46,701 nucleotides of DNA from an uncultured Acidobacteriia bacterium (GTDB lineage: Bacteria > Acidobacteriota > Terriglobia > Bryobacterales > Bryobacteraceae), in contig CAIRSA010000394.1 in NCBI GenBank assembly GCA_903881085.1, positions 1 to 46,701 of the forward strand. Direction: 5' to 3'. How positions within the stretch are numbered: the stretch's first letter is position 1; the number at the start of each line of letters is the position of its first letter. The notes beneath the pieces were generated by a model, which was given only the letters and a program-made list of their open reading frames with translations, did no database searches and had not been told where the DNA came from. This document shows positions 23,791 to 32,656 of the stretch, one piece after another. The position numbers were made by a program, and so were the translations under genes.

Positions 23791-24684
23791 ATGCTCTCCA
23801 AATGGAAATGGATTCCCGGCATCTGGATCGCGGCCGGTCTTGGCCTCGGAGTCCTGCTGCTCGAAGGCTCGGTTCGCATCTATCCGCCAATGCGCCGCAC
23901 GCCCGATGCATCCATCGCTGCCGCTATCAGCGCGGACTTTCGCGATGTCCAGATCATTGCGCGCGACGGCGTAGTCCTCAAGGCCTGGCTGGTTCATCCC
24001 GAACATCCGAACGGCAACGCGGCCATTGCTCTGCATGGCGTTGGCGATACGCGCTTCGGCATTCGCTATCGCGCGCGTATTCTTGCCGATGCCGGCTACA
24101 CCGTGTTGATGCCCGATTCACGCGGGCACGGAGTCAGCGGCGGGGAGCTTGTCACGTTCGGCATCCTCGAAAAGGACGACGTCCACCGCTGGGCTGACTG
24201 GCTGTTGCAGACCGAACACCCGCGGCAGTTGTTCGGCATCGGCGCATCCTTGGGTGCTTCGATCCTGATTCAGTCGCTGGAAAATGACTCTCGGTTCACT
24301 GCTGCCGTAGCCGAATGTCCGTTCGGCGATTTCCATCAAGCGGCCTACGACCGCACTGCCGAGAAGCTCGGCCTGAACCACTGGCTGGCGCGCGTTCTGC
24401 TCTTCCCGGTGATCGAGCCCGGACTGATTTACGGCCGAATGAAGTATGGCATTGACTTCGGCGAGGTGCGACCGCTCGACGCCATTGCGCACACCCGCGT
24501 GCCAGTCCTGCTGATCCATGGTGCGGACGATTCGAAGATTCCGCCTTCCCATTCCGTTGCCTTGCACACGGCCGATCCAGGCGGCTCCGTGCTGTGGCTT
24601 GTTCCGGGCGCTGGACATGTTACTATCGCAAATGTGGCGGGCGATGAGTTCCGCCGCCGCGTGCTGGAATGGTTTCAACGGTAA
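23791..24684 (+). CDS. Membrane-anchored alpha/beta hydrolase
   Basis: 297 residues. N-terminal hydrophobic anchor ('IPGIWIAAGLGLGVLLLEGS'). Then the serine hydrolase core: 'NAAIALHGVGDTRFGIRYRA' (oxyanion region), 'PDSRGHGVSGG', nucleophile S153 in 'GIGASLGAS' (GxSxG), acid in 'LIHGADDSKIPP', and His in 'PGAGHVTI'. The triad is complete. The family is close to the BEM46/FrsA-like esterases with broad acyl-ester or peptide substrates; the actual substrate is unknown. It is divergent from the oxidoreductase, with 101 bases between, and is followed 47 bases later by a secreted protein on the same strand. Confidence 0.9.
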   Translation: MLSKWKWIPGIWIAAGLGLGVLLLEGSVRIYPPMRRTPDASIAAAISADFRDVQIIARDGVVLKAWLVHPEHPNGNAAIALHGVGDTRFGIRYRARILADAGYTVLMPDSRGHGVSGGELVTFGILEKDDVHRWADWLLQTEHPRQLFGIGASLGASILIQSLENDSRFTAAVAECPFGDFHQAAYDRTAEKLGLNHWLARVLLFPVIEPGLIYGRMKYGIDFGEVRPLDAIAHTRVPVLLIHGADDSKIPPSHSVALHTADPGGSVLWLVPGAGHVTIANVAGDEFRRRVLEWFQR

Positions 24685-24731
24685 CAGGTGGAAACCCCGG
24701 CTGCGTGACACACGTCTCAGAAGGTGATCCT

Positions 24732-26033
24732 ATGCGCAGTCTAGCCCTGTTTCTCACCATCGTTTTTGCGCTTACCGCCGCTCCGCAGGCGCAACGCAGG
24801 CCGGCGGCATCCGCCAGAAAAGAGACCCGCACGTATCGCGGTCTTCTCACCGCGCTTGAGGACGATGAGCTGACCATTGAGCTCTCGGACAAGCGGGCGT
24901 TGATTCTGAAGCGAGACAAATCTACCAACTTCAACAAGCCCGGCATCAAGCCTGGCGACACGGTGAGCGTTGAAATCACCGATGACGAGAAGGGCTATCT
25001 GTATGCACTCAATGTCACGCTCGAAAAAGCTGGCGAGATGCCTGACATGGAGCGGCGCGGCCCAAGGCGGATGCCTACGAATCCCGATAATGAACCGGGC
25101 GTTGCGCCGGCGGTTGCTCCGCGGGCTACCACCGTGAACTCCGGTGAAAACGTCGATCCCGATGGCGGCGGCCCACCGAAGTTGAAACGCGGCGTGCCTG
25201 CTCCGAGAAAGCAAACTTCGACAACCGCCGACGAGCCACCGCCCATCACCCGCGAGGAAGCGGCGCGGATTTCGCGCTTCCCGTCGGGCGAAGTTGCGTC
25301 GAGCGCGGGCGATGAAGCGCCAGTTCAACGCGGCAATTATGTAAGGACGCGCGGGGACGGCGAGGTGCCTTTCATTGAGCGCGCCCGCGAGACTGCGTAC
25401 ACGTTTGTCGAGACGCTGCCCAACTACACGGTGAAGCAAGTGACGACTCGCTACCAGAATGAACGCGCCATCGATAACCTGACCTGCGACCTGATCGTGG
25501 AAAACGGCAAGGAACGCTATCAGAATCTGATGCGCAACGGCAAGCTGATGAAGGAGAAGGCCGAGGAGTCGGGCTCGTGGTCGAGCGGCGAATTCGCCAG
25601 CACTCTGCAGGACATCTTCTCTTCGTCTACTAACGCGACCTTTAAGCCGAAGGGCAGCACTACAATCTTCCAGCGTTCGGCGATGCTGTTCGACTTCACC
25701 GTGGAGCAGCCCAATTCCCACTGGACCATCCGCACCCAGCAGGAGCAATATCTGCCCGCTTACCAGGGTACGCTTTGGATTGATAAAGAGACGGCCCGTA
25801 TTTTGCGCATTGAGATGCAGGCGCGCAAGATTCCGTCGGCGTTTCCGCTGGATAGGGTGGAGTCGGCGGTGGATTATAACTTTGTCAAGATCGGCACGGC
25901 GTCTGTGCTGTTGCCGGTGCATGCGGATGTGCTGAGTTGCGAGCGGGGTTCACGCCAGTGCAGCCACAATGCGATTGATTTCCGCAATTATAAGAAGTTT
26001 GGTGCGGAATCGAACGTGACGTTTACGCCTTAA
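24732..26033 (+). CDS. Large secreted protein of unknown function
   Basis: 433 residues from ATG 24732 (AAGGTG upstream); the frame is open to 24669 but that part is not signal-like. Signal peptide 'SLALFLTIVFALTAAPQAQ'. Residues 30-105 form a small beta domain ('YRGLLTALEDDELTIELSDK', 'KPGDTVSVEITDDEKGYLYA') that could bind nucleotides or metals. Residues 110-215 are Pro/Arg-rich and probably disordered. The C-terminal 220 residues look like a beta-sheet domain of a family common in Acidobacteriota: 'AYTFVETLPNYTVKQVTTRY', 'LWIDKETARILRIEMQARKI' and 'LLPVHADVLSCERGSRQC'. I do not recognise a name. A fragment of a paralogue lies at 26303-26447. Confidence 0.72.
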   Translation: MRSLALFLTIVFALTAAPQAQRRPAASARKETRTYRGLLTALEDDELTIELSDKRALILKRDKSTNFNKPGIKPGDTVSVEITDDEKGYLYALNVTLEKAGEMPDMERRGPRRMPTNPDNEPGVAPAVAPRATTVNSGENVDPDGGGPPKLKRGVPAPRKQTSTTADEPPPITREEAARISRFPSGEVASSAGDEAPVQRGNYVRTRGDGEVPFIERARETAYTFVETLPNYTVKQVTTRYQNERAIDNLTCDLIVENGKERYQNLMRNGKLMKEKAEESGSWSSGEFASTLQDIFSSSTNATFKPKGSTTIFQRSAMLFDFTVEQPNSHWTIRTQQEQYLPAYQGTLWIDKETARILRIEMQARKIPSAFPLDRVESAVDYNFVKIGTASVLLPVHADVLSCERGSRQCSHNAIDFRNYKKFGAESNVTFTP

Positions 26034-26037
26034 ATCT

Positions 26038-26247
26038 ATGCTGCGCGGTATTGGACTACCGGAACTATTGGTTATATTTGGTGTCGCGGTATTGCTGGTG
26101 GGTCCATTGCTGGTAGCTGTCTTTTTCCTCGTGTTCTACAGGAAGCGGAAGTCGCTGGTTTCCGGCGGTCTTTTCTGTTCGAAATGCGGACTCAAGTCCA
26201 TTGGCGCTTCTCAATATTGTTCCTCGTGTGGCCATAAGCTCAATTAG
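26038..26247 (+). CDS. Tiny membrane protein with a cytosolic zinc ribbon
   Basis: 69 residues. One membrane helix ('LLVIFGVAVLLVGPLLVAVF') then a basic stop and two CxxC knuckles, 'FCSKCGLKS' and 'QYCSSCGHK', the minimal zinc-ribbon pattern. It starts four bases after the preceding gene, so it is co-transcribed. Positive residues after the helix place the ribbon in the cytoplasm. Similar short 'zinc-ribbon domain' proteins are widespread, with no assigned role. Confidence 0.75.
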   Translation: MLRGIGLPELLVIFGVAVLLVGPLLVAVFFLVFYRKRKSLVSGGLFCSKCGLKSIGASQYCSSCGHKLN

Positions 26248-26302
26248 GCTCAACCGCGCTTTGCGAGGCGGCGGAACACTTCCTGGTGCTGGACGATTGC
26301 CT

Positions 26303-26447
26303 TTCAGTCTGGATCGACAACGAGACGGCCCGCATTTTGCGCATTGAGATAAAGGCGCGCAAGATTCCGACGGCGTTTCCGCATCGGCACTGCGTGAGTG
26401 TTGCTGCCGATTCATGCTGATGTGCTGCGCTGCTGGCGCGGTTTGCG
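26303..26447 (+). pseudogene. Fragment of a paralogue of the 24.7-kb secreted protein
   Basis: The frame reads 'VWIDNETARILRIEIKARKI' and 'PTAFPHRHC', which is the same stretch as in the intact gene ('LWIDKETARILRIEMQARKI'). It then shifts: 'LLPIHADVL' is in another frame and the segment between is missing. The nearest start codon is not in frame with a ribosome site. So it is a decayed duplicate gene end lying downstream of its parent; it accounts for most of 26248-26500. Confidence 0.8.
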
Positions 26448-26502
26448 CCGTAATTTAGATTAATTATCTGGTTTGCCCGTAAGCGCTAAGTAACCCGCGA
26501 AG

Positions 26503-26521
26503 GGGCGAGTGCCACTCGCCC
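26503..26521. repeat. Gene-end hairpin, compact copy
   Basis: Perfect 9-bp stem with one-base loop, 'GGGCGAGTGCCACTCGCCC'. The following bases (GCAGAGTGCCACGCTGC, then CCCACGTCGGCC) look like the two ends of the element at 39675-39905 joined with the middle missing. Other copies are at 31847 and 39656. Confidence 0.75.
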
Positions 26522-26548
26522 GCAGAGTGCCACGCTGCCCCACGTCGG

Positions 26549-26573
26549 CCAACCTCCTTTAGAAGGAGGTTGG
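26549..26573. terminator. Bidirectional terminator-like hairpin
   Basis: 11-bp perfect stem, CCAACCTCCTT / AAGGAGGTTGG with loop TAG. It lies between convergent genes (stop at 26247 and stop at 26588). A short T-rich stretch follows on the plus strand (TGGTGGTTTTGG), which is only a weak U-tract. Confidence 0.55.
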
Positions 26574-26587
26574 TGGTTTTGGAGGAG

Positions 26588-28285
26588 TCAATTGGGGAGA
26601 AGTTTGGCTAGGAGAACCCAGTCGGACGCGGTGGGTTTTTCGGGGATTTTCCATTGGTAGCCGTCGATGGATTCGGCCATTTGCGGGGTGAATTTGCCCA
26701 GGTCGAGGAATTCGCCGGTTTTGGGGTTGAACCATTTGGCGGTGTAGGTTTTGGGGCGGAGGTGGTGGAGGGTGCCAGTGGCGGTGGTGTGCCAGTTGTA
26801 GAGGTAGAGCACGTAGAGATCGGCTCCGGTGGTGGCCAGGGAGTACCAGGCGGATTTTTCGGGCTGGAACCAGGTAGTGTCGTTGAAGCGAGGCGTCAGT
26901 TTCCACCATTCGATGGCTGCGAGGAAGCCCTTCATGTGTTGGCCTAACTGGGTGGCTGAAGGGAACTCGAGGCTGGTGGTCCATTTGGTTTTCTTCTGCT
27001 CTACGGTGATGGTCACAGGGCCGCGGACCGTGTCCTTATCCATGTCGTACTTGCTGTTGTAGAGCCAGATGTCTATGGCACCGTAGCCCTGGCCGAACAT
27101 GCCGTTCAGATATGCTGTCCAGCCCTGCTGGCGCGCGCCCTCTTCCAGTGTCCAGAGATGATCGTAGGCGCCTTCGTAATTGACGATAGGCTTGCCCTGA
27201 CCGTTCTCCCAGAAATCTTTCACCAGGGGCCAGGGGATGTCGCCGTTCTGAGGCGGGGTCCACTGCACGGCGTACCAGCTGTGGCCGGGCACTTCGCGGA
27301 AGCTTGACGTGGAGGCCATGACGCCGTAACCGTACTTGGGGCGCTCTTGCTTGGGCGGAAATACTTTGGGCTCCGGTTTGGAGGTGGCGAATTCCATGTG
27401 GGCGCTGCCGGGGTGCTGGTAGGGATCGAATTCGTGTACCCACGCGAGAACCTTCTTCCACGGGTTTGAGTTTGCGTCGAAATAGTTTTTTTCGCCGCGG
27501 TCGTTGTAAAAGTCATTGTCCACTTCCTGAGCGGTGGTCCAGAGGACCGGGTATGCGCCGAAGCGGGCCACCCAGAGGCGGGCGAGTTTCTTCAGATAGT
27601 CGTCGTTGTAAGTGGGGCGGATGATTTCGGGTGGGAAGAAGAGCTGGGCGTTGGCGTGGACGAGGCCGGCGTTGGCGATGTATTGGAAGCGCCGGTCGAG
27701 ATCGTGGAGGCCGGCGAGATCGGCTTCGCTGATGCCGTCGGCGAAGTTGTACTTTGCACCTAGCGGTTCGGATTGGTAGACCGTGAAGCCCTGCTGGACG
27801 CGGCGGTCTACGACGACTTTGAACATTTCGTCAAAGGGTTCCTGGGGCATGCTCCAGTGGGTGTCGCCGAGGTAGAAGAACGGGGCGCCGTCGGCGTACA
27901 TGAAGTAACGCACGCCTGGGGCGGTTTTGATGAAGCCGCGGCGGTAGATTTCGTGGGGTCCTTTGTAGGGGGTTGCGGCCAGGGTTCCTCGCTTGGCGTT
28001 GAGGCCTGTGTCGGTGGGGATTGAGCAGATGGTTTGGTAGTGCCAGGTTCCGGGTTCGGTTGGGGCGAATCGGATGCGCCAGGTTTTGCCGCCGTCCCAG
28101 AAGCCTGGGACTTTGTAGGTTTTGCCGATGGGGGAGGTGAAGGTGGCGGTTAGTTCGGCATCGTTGAGGGGGTTGGTGTAGGCTGTGGCGCTTTCGAAGG
28201 TGAGTTCGGTGGCTCGCCAGGTTTCGGTTGATTGGGCTTGTGCGGTGAGGGTGGAGCAGATGAGGACGAGTAGGAGGGTGGGCAT
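26588..28285 (-). CDS. Secreted DUF5060/DUF4038 glycoside hydrolase, GH140-like (apiosidase candidate)
   Basis: 565 residues from ATG 28285. Signal peptide 'TLLLVLICSTLTAQAQ'. Residues 20-110 are the DUF5060 beta sandwich ('KVPGFWDGGKTWRIRFAPTE', 'PGTWHYQTICS'). Residues about 120-450 are the DUF4038 (beta/alpha)8 barrel: 'FMYADGAPFFYLGDTHWSMP', 'YPVLWTTAQEVDNDFYND' and 'KPIVNYEGAYDHLWTLEEGA', whose Glu/Asp residues sit where the family's acid/base and nucleophile are found. The C-terminal 90 residues fit the 'putative collagen-binding' beta domain ('TYTAKWFNPKTGEFLDLGKF'). Characterised DUF4038 enzymes (GH140) release apiose from rhamnogalacturonan II. Whether this member has that activity is inference. 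It is divergent from the exo-rhamnogalacturonan-lyase-like gene, a strong contextual hint of pectin breakdown. GTG 28306 would lengthen it by seven residues but has no ribosome site. Confidence 0.86.
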   Translation of the reverse strand: MPTLLLVLICSTLTAQAQSTETWRATELTFESATAYTNPLNDAELTATFTSPIGKTYKVPGFWDGGKTWRIRFAPTEPGTWHYQTICSIPTDTGLNAKRGTLAATPYKGPHEIYRRGFIKTAPGVRYFMYADGAPFFYLGDTHWSMPQEPFDEMFKVVVDRRVQQGFTVYQSEPLGAKYNFADGISEADLAGLHDLDRRFQYIANAGLVHANAQLFFPPEIIRPTYNDDYLKKLARLWVARFGAYPVLWTTAQEVDNDFYNDRGEKNYFDANSNPWKKVLAWVHEFDPYQHPGSAHMEFATSKPEPKVFPPKQERPKYGYGVMASTSSFREVPGHSWYAVQWTPPQNGDIPWPLVKDFWENGQGKPIVNYEGAYDHLWTLEEGARQQGWTAYLNGMFGQGYGAIDIWLYNSKYDMDKDTVRGPVTITVEQKKTKWTTSLEFPSATQLGQHMKGFLAAIEWWKLTPRFNDTTWFQPEKSAWYSLATTGADLYVLYLYNWHTTATGTLHHLRPKTYTAKWFNPKTGEFLDLGKFTPQMAESIDGYQWKIPEKPTASDWVLLAKLLPN

Positions 28286-28334
28286 GTCACAGGATGATTT
28301 TAGCACCAGTGGCTGGTGTTATAAGTTAGTATTT

Positions 28335-28385
28335 GGACAGGCGAATCCTCCTTTGCTAAAGCTATGGCGGACAGGTCGCCTGTCC
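28335..28385. repeat. GGACAGGCG hairpin with an inserted GCTAAAGC box
   Basis: Arms 28335-28344 (GGACAGGCGA) and 28376-28385 (TCGCCTGTCC) pair perfectly. At 41978 the same stem has a three-base loop, but here the loop is about 31 bases and contains 'CTCCTTTGCTAAAGC' plus 'TATGGCGGACAGG'. It lies between divergent starts at 28285 and 28392, so it overlaps the likely promoters of both. Confidence 0.75.
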
Positions 28386-28391
28386 TACCCT

Positions 28392-31300
28392 ATGACTATT
28401 TCTCGTTTGATTGGTTGCATCGTTTTGTTGGTTCCTTGCTTGAGCGCGGGGAGTTGGCGGAGTCCTTCGGCTGCGGGTGTGCGGATTGTGGCGTTTGGGG
28501 ATGAGTTTAAGGTTGTCTCCTCAGCTGCGACGGTTTATGAGTTTACTTCGGAGGAGGAGATGACGGCGGGGGCGGGGGATGTGTTTGAGGTTGCGGTGAA
28601 GATCAAACTGGGCCTGAATGTGCGGGCGCTGCCGGAACTGGTTTGTTATGACGCGACGGGGAAAGAGATTGCGGTGCGGTCGACGCTGGAGACGCTGTAT
28701 AGCGAGTTGCCCACCACGTGGCTGACGTTTCGCAAACAGTTTCCGGTGCGGCCGGGGACGGTGCGGGTGCGGGCGCGGATTCGGGCCGACGGGGCGGGGG
28801 AGTATCTGGTGTCGGGCGTGGCGATGAAGCGGGTGAAGGCGGATGCTTACGAAACCGGCGCGCTGATTACGCAGGGGCATCCGAAGCTGCGCAAGGGGCT
28901 GGTGCTGGAATCGAATTTGGGGATTGTGAATACGGAGCGGATTACCGAGGCAGATCGCGATGGGGATGGGAAGTGGGCGGTGATCTATAGCGATTTGGAT
29001 AAGCTTTCGGAACCGGAAGAGAAGGGCGAGGACTGGCGGAGTAAGTTTGAGTACAGGCCGAATGAGATCTATTGGTCCGATGGGGCGGTGTTGAAGTCGG
29101 ATTCGGTGACGGTGGATCGCGCGCCGGATATGCAGCGGGCGCTGCACTTTCGCATGAAGGTGCATGAGGGGCCGTATCGGGCTTACTTGAATGACCCGGG
29201 GCGGGCGATTGCGGTTTCGATAGACGGGAAGGCGTGGAAGCGGTTTGAGGGTGGGGCGGAAGTTGACCTGGGGACGGTGGCGGCGAAGGGCGGGGTACTG
29301 GAGTTCTGGGTGGATAATCCGTATCGAGACCCGATCACGGTGGGGCCGGCGTATTTCGACTATGTGCGGATTCTGCCGAAGGACAATGCGCCGAGCGTGG
29401 AACGGCTTTTTCAGGCAGCGAAACAGAGTCCGGCGGCGCCTGCGCGGGGGAGCGTGGAGGAGCGACGCGTGGCGGTGAAGATCGCGGGGCCGGTGGTGGC
29501 GAATTGGCCGGTGCGGTGCGGGCTGCCGATTCCTCGGGGCGAGTTGGGTGTCGCGGCGAACGCGATGGTGTTGGATGCGGGCGGTGCGCGGATTCCGTCG
29601 CAGAGCCGGGCGATGGCGGTGTGGCCCGATGGCTCGGTGAAGTGGTTGTTTGTGGACTTCTTTCAGCGCGGGGGCAGTGCCTACACGGTGGCCTATGGAA
29701 ACAAGGTGCGGGGGGCTGCTGGGGGCGGCGTGAAGATCGCGCAATCGGTGGCCGGGGTGGAGGTGGATACGGGCGCGGTGCGGTTCTTCGTGTCGAAGTC
29801 GAAGTTTGGGGTAATCGAGAATGTTCGGGATGCAGGCGGGCGCGTGTTACAGCGGGATCCGATCGATATTGGCATTGAAGAGACTTCGGGTCGAAAGTGG
29901 ACGGCTGGTGAGCTTACACCTAAGGTAAGCATTGAGCGAGATGGTTTGCATGCCGTGATTGAAGTAGAGGCGGGAGGGGACATTCAGCACAGGGCGCGCA
30001 TTCATGCTTATGCGGGGAGCCCGCTGGTGAGCATCGATTACTTCGTGGCGAATGCGGATCAGCGGCGGAAGATGGATGTGCGTTCGATTTCGTTGTCGTT
30101 GAAACCTGCCGAGGCATTCGTGGCTAGTGGTTCGGTGGTGCAGGATACGGCGGAGAAGAAGCTGCCGGGATATATGTCGGCAGGCTTGATTAGCGCGGGT
30201 GTGGAGGACTTTCGCGAGCAGTATCCGAAGGCTTTGCGATGGGGTCCGGCGGGATTTCAGATTGATTTGTGGGCGCGTGAGGGGGGCGATTACGAGTGGA
30301 TCCAGGGTGTGGGTAAGACGCATCGGATTCATCTTTACTATGGATCGAAGCCGGAAGACCTATCGATGCTGGGGCGCGGGCCTTCGTATGCGGTGGCGGA
30401 GCCGGAGTGGTACACGGCGTCGGGCGCGTTTGGTCCGATCGGGACGCGGGCGGCGAGTCCGTTGCCGGCGGTGGAGGCGACGCTGGATGCGCACATGGCG
30501 AAGAGTGTTGTGGGGCAGGTGGGGCTGGGATTTGAGAACTATGGCGACCACTCATCGAATGGCTATGTGAAGGGCACGTTTCTGTGGGACAACAACGAGT
30601 ACGATCTGCCGGCGGGTGCGATGGTGCATTTTGCACGGACGGGCGACCGGGCGGCGCTGGAGTTGGGGCTGGCTTCGGCGCTGCATTATCTGGATGTGGA
30701 CACGATTCACTATTCCTCGAAGCGGGAAGAATGGCGCGGTGCGCCGCGTACGCACAGCCATGGAGCGGTGGGGCATCATACGGCGGGCGACCCGGGGTTG
30801 TCGCATGCGGGCTATGTGCAGGGGTTGATCTGGTACAGCTATTTTACGGGCGACCGGGCGGGGATCGATGGCGCGAAGGGGATTGCCGATTGGGTGCTGA
30901 CGGCGATCAGGCCGGACACGACGATGGGCACGATGGAGCGTGCGATGGGGCATCCGTTGATGACCTTGACCGATGTTTACGAGGCGACATGGGACGAGAA
31001 ATATCTGCGGGGCGCGGCGCGGCTGGTGGATTGGGCGACGAAGTGGGAGCATCCGGTGCGGGGTGGATTTCTGGCGCCGATTACGGAGCAGCCGGCGTTT
31101 ATTTCGGGGTCTCCGTTTTGCGCGGGGATTCTGTTTTCGCCGCTAATGAAGTTTAACTCGTGGGCGCGGTCGGCAGAGCTGGATGCGTTGCTGGAGCGTA
31201 CGGCGCGGTGGACGTTGACGGATATGTGGAGGCCGCCGGCGTTCATTATGTCGAAGGGTGGGTCGCCGCGGCGCGGGGCGAGTGCGGGGAATATCACGAG

Positions 31301-31838
31301 CGAGTTGCGATTGATGCGGGAGGCTTATTTGCGTTCGAAGGACCCGCTGTTTCTGGCGGTACCGTATGAGGCGACGGTAGCGGGGTTTCGTGGCGCGGGG
31401 CAGGAGTTTGGCACGCGGAGTACGGGGCTGGTGTTTAACTATGTGCCTTGGTTTTTGGATTTGTTGAATGGGGTGGGGCGGCCGCGGCCGGCAGCGGAGT
31501 TGCGGGCTCGTGGTGACGCGGAGGTTTTTAAGGTAGCCCGGGGTGAGGCGGTAGAGGCTTGTTTCGTTTTGTCGAATGAGGGGAAGTCGGAAGTTTCTGG
31601 GATTCGAGCTTCGTTTCAGCCTCGGTTGGATTTTGCGGTGGAGAAGGAGGCGGTTGTGCCGGAGCGGTTGGCGGCGGGGTCTTCGGCGCGGATGTGTTAC
31701 ACGCTGCGGGCTCCGGAGCGGATTAATTTGAGCACGCAGTATAACCGGGAGAGTTATGCGCAGTGGAGCGCGGTGATGCAGGGGGCGGAGGGGCCGCGGT
31801 TGGCGCATGCTTGGGTGAAGGTGGAGATGGGGAATTAG
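28392..31838 (+). CDS. Very large secreted exo-rhamnogalacturonan-lyase-like protein
   Basis: 1148 residues from ATG 28392; the frame is open further up but only by overlapping the divergent gene. Signal peptide 'LIGCIVLLVPCLSAG'. Residues 25-355 are beta-rich with no named domain ('DDKxx'-free, carbohydrate-binding-like). From about 360: 'VAVKIAGPVVANWPVRCGLP' and 'MAVWPDGSVKWLFVDFF', the first (RIFT-barrel) domain of PcRGLX/YetA-like lyases; a beta sandwich follows, then from about 690 an alpha/alpha-toroid with 'GHHTAGDPGLSHAGYVQGLI'. The last 80 residues form a beta tail. Family members cleave the rhamnose-galacturonate backbone from its end. Catalytic residues cannot be fixed from sequence alone. 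Codons end strongly in G, unlike the genes at 12-24 kb, following local strand composition. Pairs in context with the DUF4038 hydrolase. Confidence 0.75.
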   Translation: MTISRLIGCIVLLVPCLSAGSWRSPSAAGVRIVAFGDEFKVVSSAATVYEFTSEEEMTAGAGDVFEVAVKIKLGLNVRALPELVCYDATGKEIAVRSTLETLYSELPTTWLTFRKQFPVRPGTVRVRARIRADGAGEYLVSGVAMKRVKADAYETGALITQGHPKLRKGLVLESNLGIVNTERITEADRDGDGKWAVIYSDLDKLSEPEEKGEDWRSKFEYRPNEIYWSDGAVLKSDSVTVDRAPDMQRALHFRMKVHEGPYRAYLNDPGRAIAVSIDGKAWKRFEGGAEVDLGTVAAKGGVLEFWVDNPYRDPITVGPAYFDYVRILPKDNAPSVERLFQAAKQSPAAPARGSVEERRVAVKIAGPVVANWPVRCGLPIPRGELGVAANAMVLDAGGARIPSQSRAMAVWPDGSVKWLFVDFFQRGGSAYTVAYGNKVRGAAGGGVKIAQSVAGVEVDTGAVRFFVSKSKFGVIENVRDAGGRVLQRDPIDIGIEETSGRKWTAGELTPKVSIERDGLHAVIEVEAGGDIQHRARIHAYAGSPLVSIDYFVANADQRRKMDVRSISLSLKPAEAFVASGSVVQDTAEKKLPGYMSAGLISAGVEDFREQYPKALRWGPAGFQIDLWAREGGDYEWIQGVGKTHRIHLYYGSKPEDLSMLGRGPSYAVAEPEWYTASGAFGPIGTRAASPLPAVEATLDAHMAKSVVGQVGLGFENYGDHSSNGYVKGTFLWDNNEYDLPAGAMVHFARTGDRAALELGLASALHYLDVDTIHYSSKREEWRGAPRTHSHGAVGHHTAGDPGLSHAGYVQGLIWYSYFTGDRAGIDGAKGIADWVLTAIRPDTTMGTMERAMGHPLMTLTDVYEATWDEKYLRGAARLVDWATKWEHPVRGGFLAPITEQPAFISGSPFCAGILFSPLMKFNSWARSAELDALLERTARWTLTDMWRPPAFIMSKGGSPRRGASAGNITSELRLMREAYLRSKDPLFLAVPYEATVAGFRGAGQEFGTRSTGLVFNYVPWFLDLLNGVGRPRPAAELRARGDAEVFKVARGEAVEACFVLSNEGKSEVSGIRASFQPRLDFAVEKEAVVPERLAAGSSARMCYTLRAPERINLSTQYNRESYAQWSAVMQGAEGPRLAHAWVKVEMGN

Positions 31839-31846
31839 TTGGTCTG

Positions 31847-31865
31847 CGGCGAGTGCTGCTCGCCG
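31847..31865. repeat. Gene-end hairpin, copy 2
   Basis: Stem CGGCGAG / CTCGCCG with loop TGCTG. Compared with copies at 26503 and 39656 the loop differs, but the stem stays paired and the same GCAGATTG..CAATCCAA sequence follows. Confidence 0.7.
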
Positions 31866-32110
31866 GGCAGATTGACAATCCAATACCACTCGTTTTTTTA
31901 ACTCGGCGGCTTTTTGCGTTAGTATTCGCACAGGCGGATCCTTTTTGACAAGGCTTCCTCCTTCGCTAAAGCTTTAGGGGGCAAGTCGGCGGACGAGACG
32001 CCTGCGCCAAATCGATTTTGCGCGAATAGCAAGATACTACAGATGTCCTTCCAGTATTGAAGCATTGAGAAGGCACGTCAGTGATAGCGAGGTGACTTTA
32101 AAGTTAGTCA

Positions 32111-32131
32111 GGGCAGGCAAATTGCCTGCCC
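32111..32131. repeat. GGGCAGGCAA hairpin
   Basis: 10-bp perfect stem GGGCAGGCAA / TTGCCTGCCC with one-base loop, preceded by AGTTAGT as is the hairpin at 28335. It may serve as a terminator for the minus-strand gene ending at 32203, but no T-run is seen. Confidence 0.6.
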
Positions 32132-32202
32132 CACCCTTGAAAGAACTGCAGGGTCGAGTTTGGCGTCGACAATTCCCTTACGGCGAATTGTGGGTTCTTA
32201 CT

Positions 32203-32628
32203 TTAGTGGAATAGGCCCGTCCGTTTGCCATAGATGGTGTGGACGGTGCGGACGAAGATGAGTGCGGTCACGTAAGATACGACCACGCCGATGCTGGGGC
32301 GCAGGCCGATGGTGAGGAGGAGGTACTGCATTGATCCTCCGACCAGATAGTTCAAGGGGGTCAGGACCCAGCGCTGGACCTGGATGCGGGCGAGATCTTT
32401 CACGCCGCGGTCGCGGTTGGCGTTAAGGTGGAGGAGGGCGAACAGGGCCAGACTGATAGTGCCGTCAATGAGGGCGGTGACGATTACGATGCTGTGCGGG
32501 GAATTTAATTTCGATTGGATGGATTCAATGATGAGCGCAGTGATGCCGGTGCCGATGAGGTCGGCCGCGATGATGTTGGCGTTGATGTTCCACACGCGGT
32601 CGGTTTTGTAGCGGCTGAGTGTGGGCAT
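32203..32628 (-). CDS. Four-helix membrane protein of unknown function
   Basis: 141 residues from ATG 32628; the frame extends 13 codons further up but overlaps the next gene's leader. Four hydrophobic segments: 'IIAADLIGTGITALII', 'IVIVTALIDGTISLALFALL', 'PLNYLVGGSMQYLLLTIGLR' and 'SIGVVVSYVTALIFVR'. A basic loop, 'HLNANRDRGVKDL', lies in the middle. The start 'YKTDRVWNINANIIAAD' has no known motif. I do not recognise the family. It is divergent from the DedA-rhodanese gene with only 28 bases between starts, so they probably share a control region. Confidence 0.65.
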   Translation of the reverse strand: MPTLSRYKTDRVWNINANIIAADLIGTGITALIIESIQSKLNSPHSIVIVTALIDGTISLALFALLHLNANRDRGVKDLARIQVQRWVLTPLNYLVGGSMQYLLLTIGLRPSIGVVVSYVTALIFVRTVHTIYGKRTGLFH

Positions 32629-32656
32629 AAATTTGAGTATACGGCAAGGAGACGCG

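Larger units (their letters stand above)
31839..32202. other. Repeat-filled gap after the lyase-like gene
   Basis: No gene. Nine bases after the stop is a gene-end hairpin (31847-31865) followed by 'GGCAGATTGACAATCCAAT', as in the 39.7-kb element. A CAGGCG...CGCCTG pair at about 31933-32007 encloses a 'CTCCTTCGCTAAAGCTTTAG' box. A third hairpin lies at 32111-32131. Confidence 0.7.

Noticed and set aside
26549..26573. Possible riboswitch or structured RNA around the 11-bp hairpin
   Set aside because: A simple stem between convergent gene ends; no conserved ligand core or downstream gene start.
28521..29744. 407-codon minus-strand frame inside the lyase-like gene
   Set aside because: Arg/His/Pro-rich shadow caused by strong third-base G on the other strand; no domain or signal seen.
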